From Gamarada debralockiae (taxonomy: Eukaryota > Ascomycota > Leotiomycetes > Helotiales > Hyphodiscaceae): a DNA stretch of 64,000 bases. This document shows, piece after piece, positions 1-11,600 of this stretch. The stretch covers positions 1 through 64,000 of the forward strand of contig NXFV01001554.1 in the NCBI GenBank assembly GCA_002803225.1, given 5' to 3'. Position 1 is the stretch's first letter. Every line of letters starts with the position of its first letter. The position numbers were made by a program, and so were the translations under genes. The notes beneath the pieces were generated by a model. The model saw only the letters and a list, made by a program, of their open reading frames with translations, ran no database searches and was not told the origin of the DNA.

Positions 1-254
1 CCTGTAGGCACTCGCCGCTACTGGCGTCCCAGATCCTGACTGTACAATCGTATGACGCTGATGCTAGCCGCGTCGAGTCGTGTGAGAAGGTGACTGATGT
101 AATATAATCGCTGTGGCCCTCGAGCGTCTGTAGGCACTCGCCGCTACTGGCGTCCCAGATCCTGACTGTGCGATCGCTGATGCTGATGCTAGCCGCGTCG
201 AGTCGTGTGAGAAGGTGACTGATGTAATATAACGGCTGTGGCCCTCGAGTGTCT
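1..254 (-). repeat. Near-identical WD40-coding tandem repeats (126/125 bp)
   Basis: Two adjacent copies of a WD40-coding unit lie at about 3-128 and 129-253. The shared word tgtaggc starts at 3, 129 and 254, so the spacings are 126 and 125. The 126-bp copy encodes one 42-residue WD repeat (LEGHSDYITSV...TVRIWDASSGECLQ). The 125-bp copy lacks one base after its ASAS codons. The copies are almost identical at DNA level, as in the repeat arrays of het-e/het-d/hnwd genes, where repeats are known to be reshuffled. The array is cut by the window edge. Confidence 0.85.
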
Positions 255-2778
255 GTAGGCAGGCGCTCCATTTATCTCCTATAGCCGGCTTTATCGTGAT
301 CCACTGTGGCTCTTCCCTTTTAAATTGACGCATTATAAGGCTACTGGCTGGACTGAATATAAGTGCAGACGTATATGTCTGAAGAGGGCTGCTCTGTATT
401 GCCTGCTTGTGATACATAATGAATCGGCGGCCATCTTGAACTAGCTCGAGTAAGGCGGGTCCATCTGTTATCTTCTATAGTCATATAAGTAGGAACAATA
501 CATTCCCAGTCTCGAAGCTCACCTTAACAAGCGTCTCGAGCTTCGCCATCATAAGTACCCCTTTCGGCACGCTTCTGAAAAGGCTAAGAGCCTCGAGCCA
601 GTACAGAAATTTCGTTCTTACGAACATATCCACGGTACCTCCATCTCGCAATTCGACGCTCTGATCTGCATGACAGTCAAGGTTCCAGTCAAAGAGGTGG
701 TCAACCCAATACATGCACGAGTAGCGTGACGCTGACAAAGGGTCTGGGTCTGGCTGTTGAGCTTGCTCGATAGGGCAGCCTAATGAACTTAAGCTGTAGA
801 TGTTTCGACGTAAGGTCCTAGACATGACCTTAAGCGATCTCGAGAAGGTCTCGCAGTGGATCATTGCCTTTCCAGAGGGAAAGATATCCACAGATGCCTT
901 TGCGAGCAAATAGTCTTTTGCGGACTGGTGCACAAAGTAGATCGTCCCGTTTCGGACCGTTAGGAACGATCCGCAAAGACCGATGATCTCCTGTAATGAA
1001 TCTACATCATCGGTCAGTTCTTCGAGCATCTCGACAAGTGATACTAGTTCAGTCAGATTGATAGGTTCATAGACCGTCGCGACCAAGGCAAGTATCCGCT
1101 TGCAAAGTTCTGAGTCTTTCGATTCGCATATTTGTTTCGTCATTCGTTCGTAAAGAGGATCCAGTCCAGGCGGAAACGAATTTAACCTCGCGCGGATTCT
1201 TCCCCGTGGGGTTCCTGTAAGGTTTTGACAGACCAAAGCCACCCAAAGGAAAGTGTCATTCGCATTTGAGATCAAATGGTCAAGGACGGCGTCTCGCGTT
1301 TTCTTATCGTACTTCCCGTCCTCAGCCAGCTGATGCACCTTATACCGGATATAAATGCCGACAGCCTCAGAAATAGATTCTGTGTTCAGCTCAAGGCATA
1401 GCCTAACCTTGCTCCTAGCCTTGTCTAGCTGCTCCTCGATGGAGGGCCAGTTGCGACTAGAGACAAGCCACTTGACATGAGGCGAAAGGGGCGACTTTTG
1501 GAGGATGAATTTCAATAGCTCCGGCAGACCTACCGTGCATTCGTCGAGTGCGTCAATGATCATGTACGTGCTTTCTAAGCTTGGGTCTTGCAGAACGTCT
1601 GTGAAGATATCGGATAGGGCGACCCAAGCATTTGCATCTTCGAAGAGAGTTTTGCCTGCGTGATCATGCCGCTTCTGAATATGCGAAATCAGTGATGGCT
1701 GCTGGTCGATAAGCAAGTATAGAAGACCTCGCAGGACGGCCGTGGCGTTGTTAATCCGTGAATTAGTTGCCTGGCAGAAGAAGTAGGATAGAAGATCCGA
1801 CTTGGCCATGGTCTTCTTCAACTCGTTGAGAATTCCGCAAAGAAGCATCGTCTTGCCCTTGCCGGGATCACCTTTGATCCATAGCAGCGGACTATGTTGG
1901 GCTCTGCGCCAGCGTTGGAAGTCGGAGTTTTCGAGGATCCAGTGGTATGAGTCCTCCAGCAAGCCACCATTGGTGTCCTCAATGCGCTTCTTATCATCAC
2001 GGGGATCAGTGATGCGTAAGTCTTGGATACATATCTTCTGCTTATCGATCTCCTCCTCGAGCCTCTTGAAGGCGTTCGCCATTCCTTCACCATAACGAAT
2101 GGGGATGTAGACGTCGAAAATGCCGAGTAGCGAATACGCTTTATCTTCTTCAAGCGTCGTCTTGCGGCGTTCTATCCATGAAAATCGTTCAATGACGCTG
2201 AACTGAGATAAGGGTTCTCCTTGAAGCGCTAGAATATCAATTCCCGTTATCTGATAAATCTCTTGCTGTAGCGAACTTTTGTCACCAAGTCGTATGCGGT
2301 TCCGGGAGAAAAATTCGACCGAAGCTGGGGCAAGCAGCTCTTGCAGTGTCCAGCCCCGAGTAAACCACATGCTATTGCGGAAATCCAAACCCCAAGGCTG
2401 CGCGTTGTACTCGTCGTTGCGGTCGAAGGGGGATACGAGCACATCTGACAGATAGACGTAGCATCGAATCGCTTTGCGGTACCAGCGAAACATGGAGTTG
2501 ATAGCCTTCTGATGTTCACCCCGGTTCGATTTATCGATGCAACAACTGTCTACCCAGAAGTATTGCAGCCCGTCCCTGGCCGCTTGTTCGCCGCAGAATT
2601 TGATCTTTTCGAATCCAACCTTGTCTCGGCCTGAGCCTTGGACCATGTCTTCAAAGGTGACCTCCTGACTCTCATTCCCCCATGTGTGCGAGAGTATAGC
2701 GTATTGAGGAATCTCGTTGTCAAGTAACTTGTCGGTCAGGCGAAAGTCTCCGTTAGGTAGAAGTTCTAAGAGGCGCAT
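64..2778 (-). CDS. HET-NACHT-WD40 (HET-E/HNWD-like) NLR-type protein, frameshifted in WD repeats
   Basis: Likely an allorecognition/innate-immunity receptor of the HET-E/HNWD class. Exons (minus): 2778-523 and 474-64, with a 48-nt GT-AG intron (522-475). The start is the first ATG giving the usual MRLLE N-terminus; the 74 codons upstream lack family similarity. The HET domain begins near residue 26 (YAILSHTWG), with WVDSCCIDKS at 75-84. The NACHT P-loop GDPGKGKT is at 303-310, followed by a Walker-B-like MIIDALDEC. After the intron come the linker typical of HET-E and the first WD40 repeat (TLEGHS...SHDSTRLAS). A one-base shift in that repeat leads to a TAG stop at 66-64, so the predicted product is 888 aa. 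The original WD frame reopens downstream and runs off the left edge, so the ancestral gene was longer. I am sure of the family; whether the gene is functional is open. Confidence 0.85.
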
Positions 2779-5700
2779 TGTTGCGGCGGCATTGCAAAGC
2801 TTAGGAAGGCAATCCGTTGAAGGCGGTTCGAACTCAACTGCGACGGCGAGGTTGAGGCATAAGTCCCTTCCGTGCCTAGGATATAGTCCAGTGGTAGCCA
2901 GAGAGACAGAAGAATTAGGCCTTGTCGGTCGCTGAGTTGTCATTTCGACGTGTTGAGGCGCGCGAGGCTGAGGCTGATTGGCTGCGCAATGGGTACCCAC
3001 TGCACAGCCTAGAGGCTGAAATTACCCTGCATCCAAGCAGACTCCCAGTGGAAGGCTGCCCACAATGCAGCGGCACTCTGATGTGGTGCAGCTCGTCTGA
3101 AGATTGTGGGAACTATCACACAAATAGAACTAAATAAATTAACCACTGTACTTGTTCTTCTATAGGCTTCTCCAATTGCCAACATATATATATCACTCTG
3201 CTAACTGCAGGGCTTGAGTTCGGCAAAGGGCCAAGCGCAATCCGCAGGCAGAAGTTCAGCCTCTCACGTTATGCAACAGAAACAACGTCGATGGACCGGA
3301 AACTATACCACAATAGCCAACTAGCGTTCAGGTTAGAAATTAAAGAAAGCAGGAAATGACACTTTTAACAGCTAAATATGCTATTACTACCAGCCTATAA
3401 CAGGTGGCCGGATATGGATTACTAATGCCTAAGGCTTAGAGTTATTGGCCGCAAAGTGTGGCTGAGGACGCTGACGAAATGGTAGTTGTAGCCGAGCAAG
3501 TTCCTTCTCGTAAACTCTAATTCAAATTGTCACCGTATTTTGACATGAATCGTTTCAAAAATACTTTGTAAAGTAAGTGCATGCCTTCCTCTTATACCTA
3601 CTCGAGATTTGGACTCTAACGCCTTCTTATAGCGTGACAAATGTATTGCGTGTATAAGGCTGGGTAACGGTAGTACAGCTATAATAATATTTCAAATAAG
3701 TACGATAGAAGCTCTTTATAAGAACATTCGTATTTGGGAAATATTAACTACAAATAGTTATACCGGACCTTTTAGAACAGATTATTCTTATTTATAGTTG
3801 AGATTTTTGTAGTTTGGTCGAAGTACCGATCTGTACTATGGCTACGCAGGGACGTCGGTTAGACTTTGCGTTAATGCGTGAAGGGCCGAGCGCACTAGTA
3901 CGCCCTTCAGACATATCAGGTCGTGTACTCGTAAAACCTTTTCCTTCTCTTCTTAGCTTAGTAGTTTTGTACAATGCAGCTCCTTCCGCGTAGAGTCTTC
4001 AATGTGTGAGATTCCATTGCGTAGAGCCGTCACAGCCAAAGCAAATGCACACCATCTGGAGAAAGCTTGCACGGCCTTCTACGAGGAGAACAAGGTGCCG
4101 GTGGACTTGATTTATAGTTCAAGGAGTTCATGGTGAATTGCAACATGAATACATCTTTAGCAGGCAGGGGCGATTTTCCTGGCTCTTCCTTTCGTTCTTG
4201 TTTAGCTCCTTCAGGCGATCAGCAATGCAAAGGAAAAGCGCTATAGTGCTTGGATGTTTGGTACCTCTGATTTAATTCGGTTTGGTTTTGCTTTATGGCT
4301 GGCTTTGCTTCTTGCTCGACTGTGCGTGTCTTACAAATCAGTGCTGGCTATACGTACATCGTATTTCGTAGAACTTAAACATGCCAACTTGACACAGAGC
4401 TGGAATTACAGGAAGATTATAATATGTGAAGCTGGGAGCACAAGAAGACGACAGCACATAGAGGATGATGAAGTAACATTCTTTTAATTTGTCTCTCCTA
4501 CTACGCCGAAGATATGGAGCCATAGAATACTGTGGCTTTAGATGGCGAATCAATAATGCTATGAAGCGGGACCTGGGTATGTGTGGGAAGGTTCTTAAGC
4601 CTCGAGGGTATTCAATTGGAGCGATCTTGCAGGTAATCTCATATCACGTGACATAAACACTACAATGTCCCATGTGTCGCATCTCGCCCGTTTCATGTGG
4701 CCAGGAACTATGGCACAGAAATAGGGCAGGAAGATGACGCGAGGAGTGAGGACCGAGGGAGTTTCATGTTTGCTTTTCATCTAGATTTTGCAGGCGAGTG
4801 AAAGGGCCCGAGGAATGCCCTGGGAGAAAAGGCTTGGCGGGGTTTGATGAGACAGGCGCACAGGCAGGGGGGTTTCGAGAAGACACGCGTTAGAGATACA
4901 TCATACACGAAGAACAGACGGAGGTGTCTAGATGCAGCGTTGTCTAGGTTTTCCTCTGCAGTCTGATCTGAGCATGCTTTCTTGTCAAAAGTAAACGCGC
5001 GCAAGCTTCTCCATCATCTTCACATCGCGCATCACCCCGTCAATAATAAAATCACCCAGTATGCCCACCAATCACTCTTTCTGCACAACCTGACGCGCCT
5101 CAAGCGCGACAGGTAGGAAAAGCGCTTCTACTGGGTGGCAAACGTCCAACACAGCATCTGCCTTGTGAGAGGGACATGGACGAGATGCAAGTCACCCCAC
5201 TATCTAGCTGTTTGCGTCGATTTAGCCGTTAAATTGGGATGGGGTTTTATCGTTTGGGTGGCTGCGCTCGCGGGCTTGCATACAAGCGCCTGACAAATGC
5301 GGGCTGCAGCTTTGCTTCACAATCATGATCGCCAAGAGGCGCACGCCCCTGAATGATGAGTGTGCTTTCCTTTCTTCTACTTTGATGGAGTAAATGGACG
5401 GACAGAGGGAGGTGTGGGTGGCACGACGGGACAATGGATTTGTGAGCCGGAGGATGATGTGTTGTTCTGAGTATGACTGTATGTGATTCGTAGGCCTGAC
5501 TCATTGGTTGAGAGCTCTTCAGGCCAGGATGTGCATGCTCGAGCGAGTTCGTCAAATAAATGATGCACAAGGGGGGGCAGAGATGGGAGGCCTTGATTGG
5601 GTAGTCGAACAGAATAGGGAGAAGTATCGAAGAGTGCATTATTGCATTAATACGGAGGCTTTGATGCTTCTTTGGGGGTGGCCAAAGCCCTATTTTTGCT

Positions 5701-6007
5701 GGAAAAGGAGAACTTATTTGTTGCAGGTAATCTGGGCTGTGAGCTCGTGGGATGGACTTTGATGTTCCGGAAATAGGTACGATCAGATTCAGGAGGTGGT
5801 GATCCACAGAGGGGTCTTGCAAGGGAAATCGTTCAATTCGAATTGAGTGATTGCGTTGGACTCTGACGAAGTGTCCGGACTATAGGATTTTGATGATTGA
5901 TACATAAATTCTCCATAGATTGATCGAGTCGACGATTGCTGTACTGTGTGTGACCATCTGGTACTCTGGCAGACCCTATCGACTCGAAATACCGTACATT
6001 TTGCATG
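2779..6007. other. Intergenic, no supported gene
   Basis: About 3.2 kb between the HET-NACHT gene and the next leader. A TATATATA run at 3184-3192 lies about 400 bp upstream of the HET-NACHT start. The 3300-3800 part is AT-rich and rich in TA steps, suggesting old mobile DNA. ORFs here are short, mostly without ATG starts and without domain features. I see no gene I can support. Confidence 0.5.
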
Positions 6008-6953
6008 GACCTTCGAGGAGAACATCTAGCCCCTGCCTGCTACTCTGCAGGCCTCTGAATCTGGTGTTTTAGTGGACGATTCACCCTTGTCCAGAGCAGT
6101 CACGAAAAAAAATCCGGCCTTTGATCGCTACCCTTTCTAGCCCTAGCTCGCAGTCTTCGCATCCAACCATCGAAACTTTGGCTCCTTCTTCAACCCTCCT
6201 TCTCGACCGACCACTTCACCGCTCCACCATCCTCTCTTTTCGTTGTTGTTGCCGTCGCCATCATCTCCTCCTTCAGTGTGCATCGTTCAACACAGGAGAG
6301 TAATTGATTGATTGAGAGATTGAAAGAGTTTCGATATTATTGTGTTCCACAGCTACTTTAATTGTCCGGATCCCCGGGTCTTGTCGTTCGCGCCCCCTTC
6401 GGCTTCCTTTTCGAACACCCGAAAATCATCCCTTTCGATCCTTCCTCTTTCATCAATTCGACCAGCACAAATAGCTTCAACGTGCTTGCTCCTTTGCAGA
6501 GCATCGCCCTTTCCTCCGGATTCGTTAAGAGCGAGCACTTTCTGCTTTCTTCAATCCGATAGATACCTCTGTAATTTTCAACCATACGACGCGTCTCGTT
6601 TTCTCTGGTCAGCCGGTTCTCTTTTGGATCAACGCAAATCAAAGCTATCAAACCTTACCGGAAAAACATTCACTGCTGCCTGCTTCTTCAAAGGCTTGCC
6701 TCTGCTCAGCATTCGAGCTCTTTTTTACAAGTTTCATACAGCATAATCTTCGACACCTTCATATATACAAAATTGATCGATCCATTCGATCGTCTAATTC
6801 ATCTAATACATTTCGAAGTTGCTCTCATCACCTGAGCACTCACCCAAATCGACTGCCTTCATTCACTCGACGTCGAATTTTCCAAAATCCGATCTCTCCA
6901 GCATCTTCCGATTGCTCACAAATCCTCCACCTGTACAACAACACAATTTGAGT
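6008..6953 (+). promoter_or_regulatory. Pyrimidine-rich, ATG-free leader/promoter of the 6954 gene
   Basis: No ATG occurs on the plus strand between the one at 6005 and the start codon at 6954, a run of 946 nt. From about 6121 the DNA is rich in CT tracts. Absence of upstream ATGs over such a length is expected if most of it is transcribed as a scanned 5' untranslated leader. Where transcription starts cannot be told from sequence, and a leader intron is possible. Confidence 0.5.
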
Positions 6954-8642
6954 ATGGACGCTGGCGGTCTTGCTCAGATGTCCTACAGCAGCTTCCCTTC
7001 CAGCAATGGACTGGGTATGCCTGGCTCTGGCTTTGCCTCCAGACGGGCAAATGGCACGAACATCAAGCGTCTCTCGTTCGAGCTTACCAAGCCATCCGAC
7101 CCTCAGGATAACGGTGCTCCAACGCCTCGCACATCCCGATCTCATCTACTTGCAGGTTTGAGAACAGCTCCAAAGTCTGCCACTTCAAGCACATTCCCTT
7201 CGACTGCGCCACCTACCCAGCTCCAACACAACACTGGAGGACTTTCAGCAAGCATGTATGCCGGCAAGGAAAACTATGGTGGACCCAAGACATCAAACTT
7301 TTCCAACCAGAAGAATGCATACGACCAGATGAACGGAAATCGTCAAATGTACTCAGTCCCAGAGCAGGTTCTCGCTCCACCCGAGATCCTCGTTGATGAG
7401 CACGGTCAGGAACAGATGGACCCAAATCTGTATGCGCAACTGGTAGCTACCAATATGTACCTCGCAGAGCAGCAGCAGCGTCTGCAACAGCAACTCATCA
7501 ACGTCCAAGCCGCCGCACAACAATTTCAGGGCTTGAATTTGGGTATGGGCAACCAGATGCAGCAACAGTTTGCTACCCCGCCGATCACACCACAGAACTT
7601 GTACCAGCAGCAACAAGTCAAGGCCAACATGCAGCCAGTCATCACTCCAGTGATGGGCGCTCAACCTGGTGTCTATTCATACTACGACCCGAGAATTGGA
7701 CAGCAGAGCTACTTCATGGACAACTCTCAACAGGGCCAGTACATGGACCAAGTGGTACCGCAATCTGTCAACTACTCGCCACCTCAGCAACCTGGTACAC
7801 CACGCTTCCAAGTGTCGCCGCCACCACAATCAGACACTCCAACATTCACCAGAAGCATCAGTCCTCCAAAGAAGTCGCAGTCGCCTCCTCAAGACCATGC
7901 TCCACTGCCTCCACCATCTGCCGGTGCGTTTCGCCGTGGACACCGCAAGGCAAACTCAATGGCGATTGTAGCCGAGAACTCCGGTCCAAGTGATGGTCCA
8001 CGATCTGCGGTTCTGCCAAAAAGTGCTGGATTCCCGGTGACACCAACTGTTGCAGGTTTCGGACCCGGTCAAGCTCGCGCTGGTGAACACCCCATTCGCC
8101 AACCTCGCGGGCCACCTCAGTTGGACGAACTGACTGCGAAGCCAACAACAAAGTTCGAAGGCAGCAAGAACTTCGCTACTCGTACACGCCGAAGTGCGGT
8201 ACACAATCTTGTCCGTGCAGGTATGGAACGCCGCAGAGCACCAGGAAGCAGCTCTGGTAGTATGTCTCCTGTCTCTGAAGCCGGCGAAATTACATTCTCT
8301 GTATCTTCGGACAACGATTCGGACAGTGGTCGCAGTGGAAGTGGAAGTCTTTCCGGCCGGCCCAGTGTCGGTAGCTCTCGCGCTTCGGCTCATGGTGCTA
8401 TTGGTTCTGATCGCCCATCTTCTCGCCAAAAGGAGCACTCCCTCGAGCGGAAGTCCATCGCATCCATGGACAGCAACTTTACAACCGCCAGCGTCAGCAG
8501 TGACGAGGACGTGTCTGTTGGAGGCAGCTTCGCGGCCGTCTTCAAGAACGGAGGTAAGAAACCCGAGGCGAAGGATGGCCAGCGAAAGGCTTCAATGCTC
8601 GTTCTCACATCTGCTGAGAAGCGCAAGAGCTCCGTGTTCTAA
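6954..8642 (+). CDS. Q/P/S-rich intrinsically disordered fungal protein
   Basis: A single-exon ORF of 562 aa beginning MDAGGLAQMSYSS, the first ATG after a long ATG-free leader. I do not recognise a named family. The N-terminal third has basic S/T-P sites (FELTKPSDP, PTPRTSR). Around residues 155-200 is a short Q-rich helix-like stretch (LYAQLVATNMYLAEQQQRL) that may form a coiled coil. The middle is P/Q/Y-rich; the C-terminal third is serine-rich with acidic patches (SDNDSDSGRSGSGS) and many basic-Ser sites. It ends with a compact, probably conserved tail (FAAVFKNGG...SAEKRKSSVF). Composition suggests a phosphoregulated scaffold or RNA-associated protein, but that is inference. No membrane segment or catalytic motif is visible. 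Confidence 0.8.
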   Translation: MDAGGLAQMSYSSFPSSNGLGMPGSGFASRRANGTNIKRLSFELTKPSDPQDNGAPTPRTSRSHLLAGLRTAPKSATSSTFPSTAPPTQLQHNTGGLSASMYAGKENYGGPKTSNFSNQKNAYDQMNGNRQMYSVPEQVLAPPEILVDEHGQEQMDPNLYAQLVATNMYLAEQQQRLQQQLINVQAAAQQFQGLNLGMGNQMQQQFATPPITPQNLYQQQQVKANMQPVITPVMGAQPGVYSYYDPRIGQQSYFMDNSQQGQYMDQVVPQSVNYSPPQQPGTPRFQVSPPPQSDTPTFTRSISPPKKSQSPPQDHAPLPPPSAGAFRRGHRKANSMAIVAENSGPSDGPRSAVLPKSAGFPVTPTVAGFGPGQARAGEHPIRQPRGPPQLDELTAKPTTKFEGSKNFATRTRRSAVHNLVRAGMERRRAPGSSSGSMSPVSEAGEITFSVSSDNDSDSGRSGSGSLSGRPSVGSSRASAHGAIGSDRPSSRQKEHSLERKSIASMDSNFTTASVSSDEDVSVGGSFAAVFKNGGKKPEAKDGQRKASMLVLTSAEKRKSSVF

Positions 8643-11600
8643 ACGGCCACGAACGACGAACGAAAACTCAGTCAGCAAAGGGTAGATCCCCAATACGTTG
8701 ACATCCGATCCTTCCTTGTTATTGTGACAATTTGACATTGCATTCGACCTGTGCATATTACCCTGCTTTACCTTTTACGATCATCAACGACGAACGAAAC
8801 TTACCGAGCGCTCTATAATTCGGACATAAGATACAAACAACTCTTTTTTCTTTTTCGCTTGATTTCGATGATGGCTGCTGGATGATGGGTTGGGGAGAGA
8901 GGAAGTTGTTGCTTCGGAGAAATGGGAAAGGAGATGCATTGAAAGAGTGGGGAAGGGGATAGCCATTGGATTGTATTCATGATTTGCATATTACTGGCTT
9001 AAGTGCTTGAGGTACATGCGTTCTCGGCTTGATCTTACTTGACTTGCACTGGCTTGGCTTTATGACGACTGACTACTGGAATTGGAAGGAAATTGATCAA
9101 GGATATGAAATATAACCAGCCTGGATTGCGAGGTATGAGGGGATGATATCTGGGTCTGGGCTTTTATATTTACTGGTGGTGGATGAGGAAGGAAGAAGGG
9201 GAGGAGCATAGGTGGTTAAGTGATAGAGATCAATGAGATATTGTAGCAACAGTAACTTTTGTTCCTTCTGTGCTTGTGAGCGAGAAAGGATCGTGACGTG
9301 GTCTGTCACGGGAGTGTCGAGGTTGGGGTGAGGATGTTTCTTTTCATTCAAGAATTCACGTGTCTCGTCTCTGAAAGGAGTGTCCGCTGTTCCCGACACA
9401 GACATTATCATCAGTGGAGATGCTCTCATCTCAGGCTCTCTGCTCAGCCTTTTCTCCTTCACTGTCCCGCTTCTTTAAAAGCAACACCAAAACATCTTTT
9501 CTACGAAGTACTCTACATCAAACGTAATGCGTACTTGTAGTCCGTTAGATAATGTCTTGTTCGTGGCCACTAGTATTAGTGCGCGTGCCTTCACTACTGG
9601 GACGTCCTGTGCAGTTCTTGAGACAGTCAGATGTTCACAAGGTTGGTGAAAAGAGGTACCATAAAAATATCGCTGAGCTAATTGTCCACAGCGATAGCTA
9701 CTCGCTGTTGATCCTTGCCGCAAGTTGTAGACGCAGTTGTAGACGCGGGGTAAAGGAATGAGGGAGGTTCCTGGGATAAAAGTGTGGGCATTGATAGGAA
9801 TGGACGGAATGGCTTTGTTCCACATTGAAAGTCCAAGTTAGTTCATGACAAGGAACAAGTAAAGTATCAGATGTGCTCAGTTTCCTTCAGTGAAGTACCC
9901 TCGTGCATCATGGTATTGTCATGTTGGACGTGAGGGGGTTGCTGTTATCTCCTTTGATATTATCGAAGGACTTAGGATTGGCGAGACGGCTCTTGCTGTT
10001 GAGAAATCTACCATTAATTTGAGACTGTTTTGTCGGATAGCACTTCAGCCCAGGACATACGTTACTGTGATATTGTAGTATCTAAGCATGCCCTTAAGAG
10101 AACAAGACGTGAAGAGTCGCGTGTCTGCGACAATGTGCAGCGGTCTATGGGAAGTGTACTTGGATAGCATGTTGATATTTGCAATGCATGACAACTGTAC
10201 TACTGCTGGGACGGTTTTTAAGTACCGGTCTGTGTGAGAGACGGGTTGGTGACAGTGAATGAATCTTCCAATTTGGAAGTGAGAGTGTCGGTTTGAAGAC
10301 GCATATGGGGGAAGGGTTAAAATGAATGTTCAGTAGATTGATGCTTTGGTGGTGCTTGTGATGCAGGGACTTTCTATGAGAGTTGGTAGTTGGAGGAAAT
10401 AGATTTGGTAGCTTTGCTCTTTAAGTATGCCGAATAATGATTGACATGTTGTGCGAGGGGGCATCATTTTGTAAGATGTTGGAGGTACTGAGCGGTCACC
10501 AAGGAGACGCGATGTAGCATGGGGTCTTCCCTGAGAAGATGGATGGAACGAGGAAAAGCAGAACGCAAAAGGTGCTTTGAGCCTTTGCCACTCAGAGGAA
10601 GGAGGACGTGATGTAGAAGTGCCAGCACTATAGATCGACTGTACGGGTAGGACTGGAACGCGGCGGGATGAAAACCCTGGACGAAGTGGGGTTTCAGTGC
10701 CAGCTATAGCTAAGACAGGATCTTCTGCCAAGCGTCCAACTGAGAACTGAGGTTAGGAACCAGCTAATGTGGCACTTGAATCATTCAAGGGAGATTCTTA
10801 AGAGTGGGCAGAGATTCGTTTCCTCGTACTCGTATGGTGACGGCAAAAAGCTTATCTTAACGGTGTGACAAGTGGATTGCATCTTGCGTGAGTAATGAAT
10901 ATTTGATGATCCGAGGCAGGAGGTGATAAAAGGGGTATGAGTGGTCTGAAGAGAGGCGATATGTGGTGATCATACATGCACTCTGCTAGCTACTCATGCA
11001 GATATCCGGGATTTGTTTGACTTGTCTTGTGCGCTTACTTTCTGACCCGGCACTTGAAACTGGCGTGTCTATCAGAAGATTGTCATTCGAGCTATTTTGA
11101 TCTTATCAGATGCACTCGTGGGAGATCTTAAACCTTGCCGAGATTGATATATGCGGAAGACATAAAAATGGAGACCTGGAAAACTAGAGATGCCGGAGAT
11201 GCTTGAAAGATGGAGACGGTGCCGTTGATAGAGAAAGCTGGGGGCGATACTGACCGTGATAGACGACAGCTAATCCGTCGAACACGGAGCCTGTGGAGGA
11301 GAGGACTAGAATGAGATAGTGTAAGGATGGTGTTAAAGTGTTGTCGTCCTGACAACCAATGAACTTTGAGGCATTTCTGGTGACAGCATCCGGATCGACG
11401 CCATTGAAAAAGCTTGAATTGCTGATCTGGAACTTGACCGCCGGAAAATTGAAATTGAACTCTGAAGGAGAATTCTTCGGTACCTGAGCGGCATTTAGGG
11501 TTGATCATAAAAATGTTCCAAGTACTATCCTTAGCCGATGTCAATCCTGTCATATTTAAGAAAAGTATATGTAGATCTGCCTTGCACCAAGGACAAGACA

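Noticed and set aside
2779..3000. N-terminal extension of the HET-NACHT ORF upstream of 2778
   Set aside because: It begins at a non-ATG codon and has no similarity to the family, whose start MRLLE lies at 2778.
3792..3974. 60-aa minus-strand ORF in AT-rich DNA
   Set aside because: Resembles the kind of short translation seen in repetitive fungal DNA, but I cannot name a family or boundaries.
4030..4140. Protein-like stretch (AHHLEKACTAFYEENKVPVDL) on the plus strand
   Set aside because: Only about 35 residues, no start or supporting exons, family not recognised. It may be a relic of a mobile element but is too short to call.
5247..5822. 191-aa minus-strand ORF
   Set aside because: No domain, mixed low-complexity composition, overlapped by similar-length ORFs in other frames; looks like chance.
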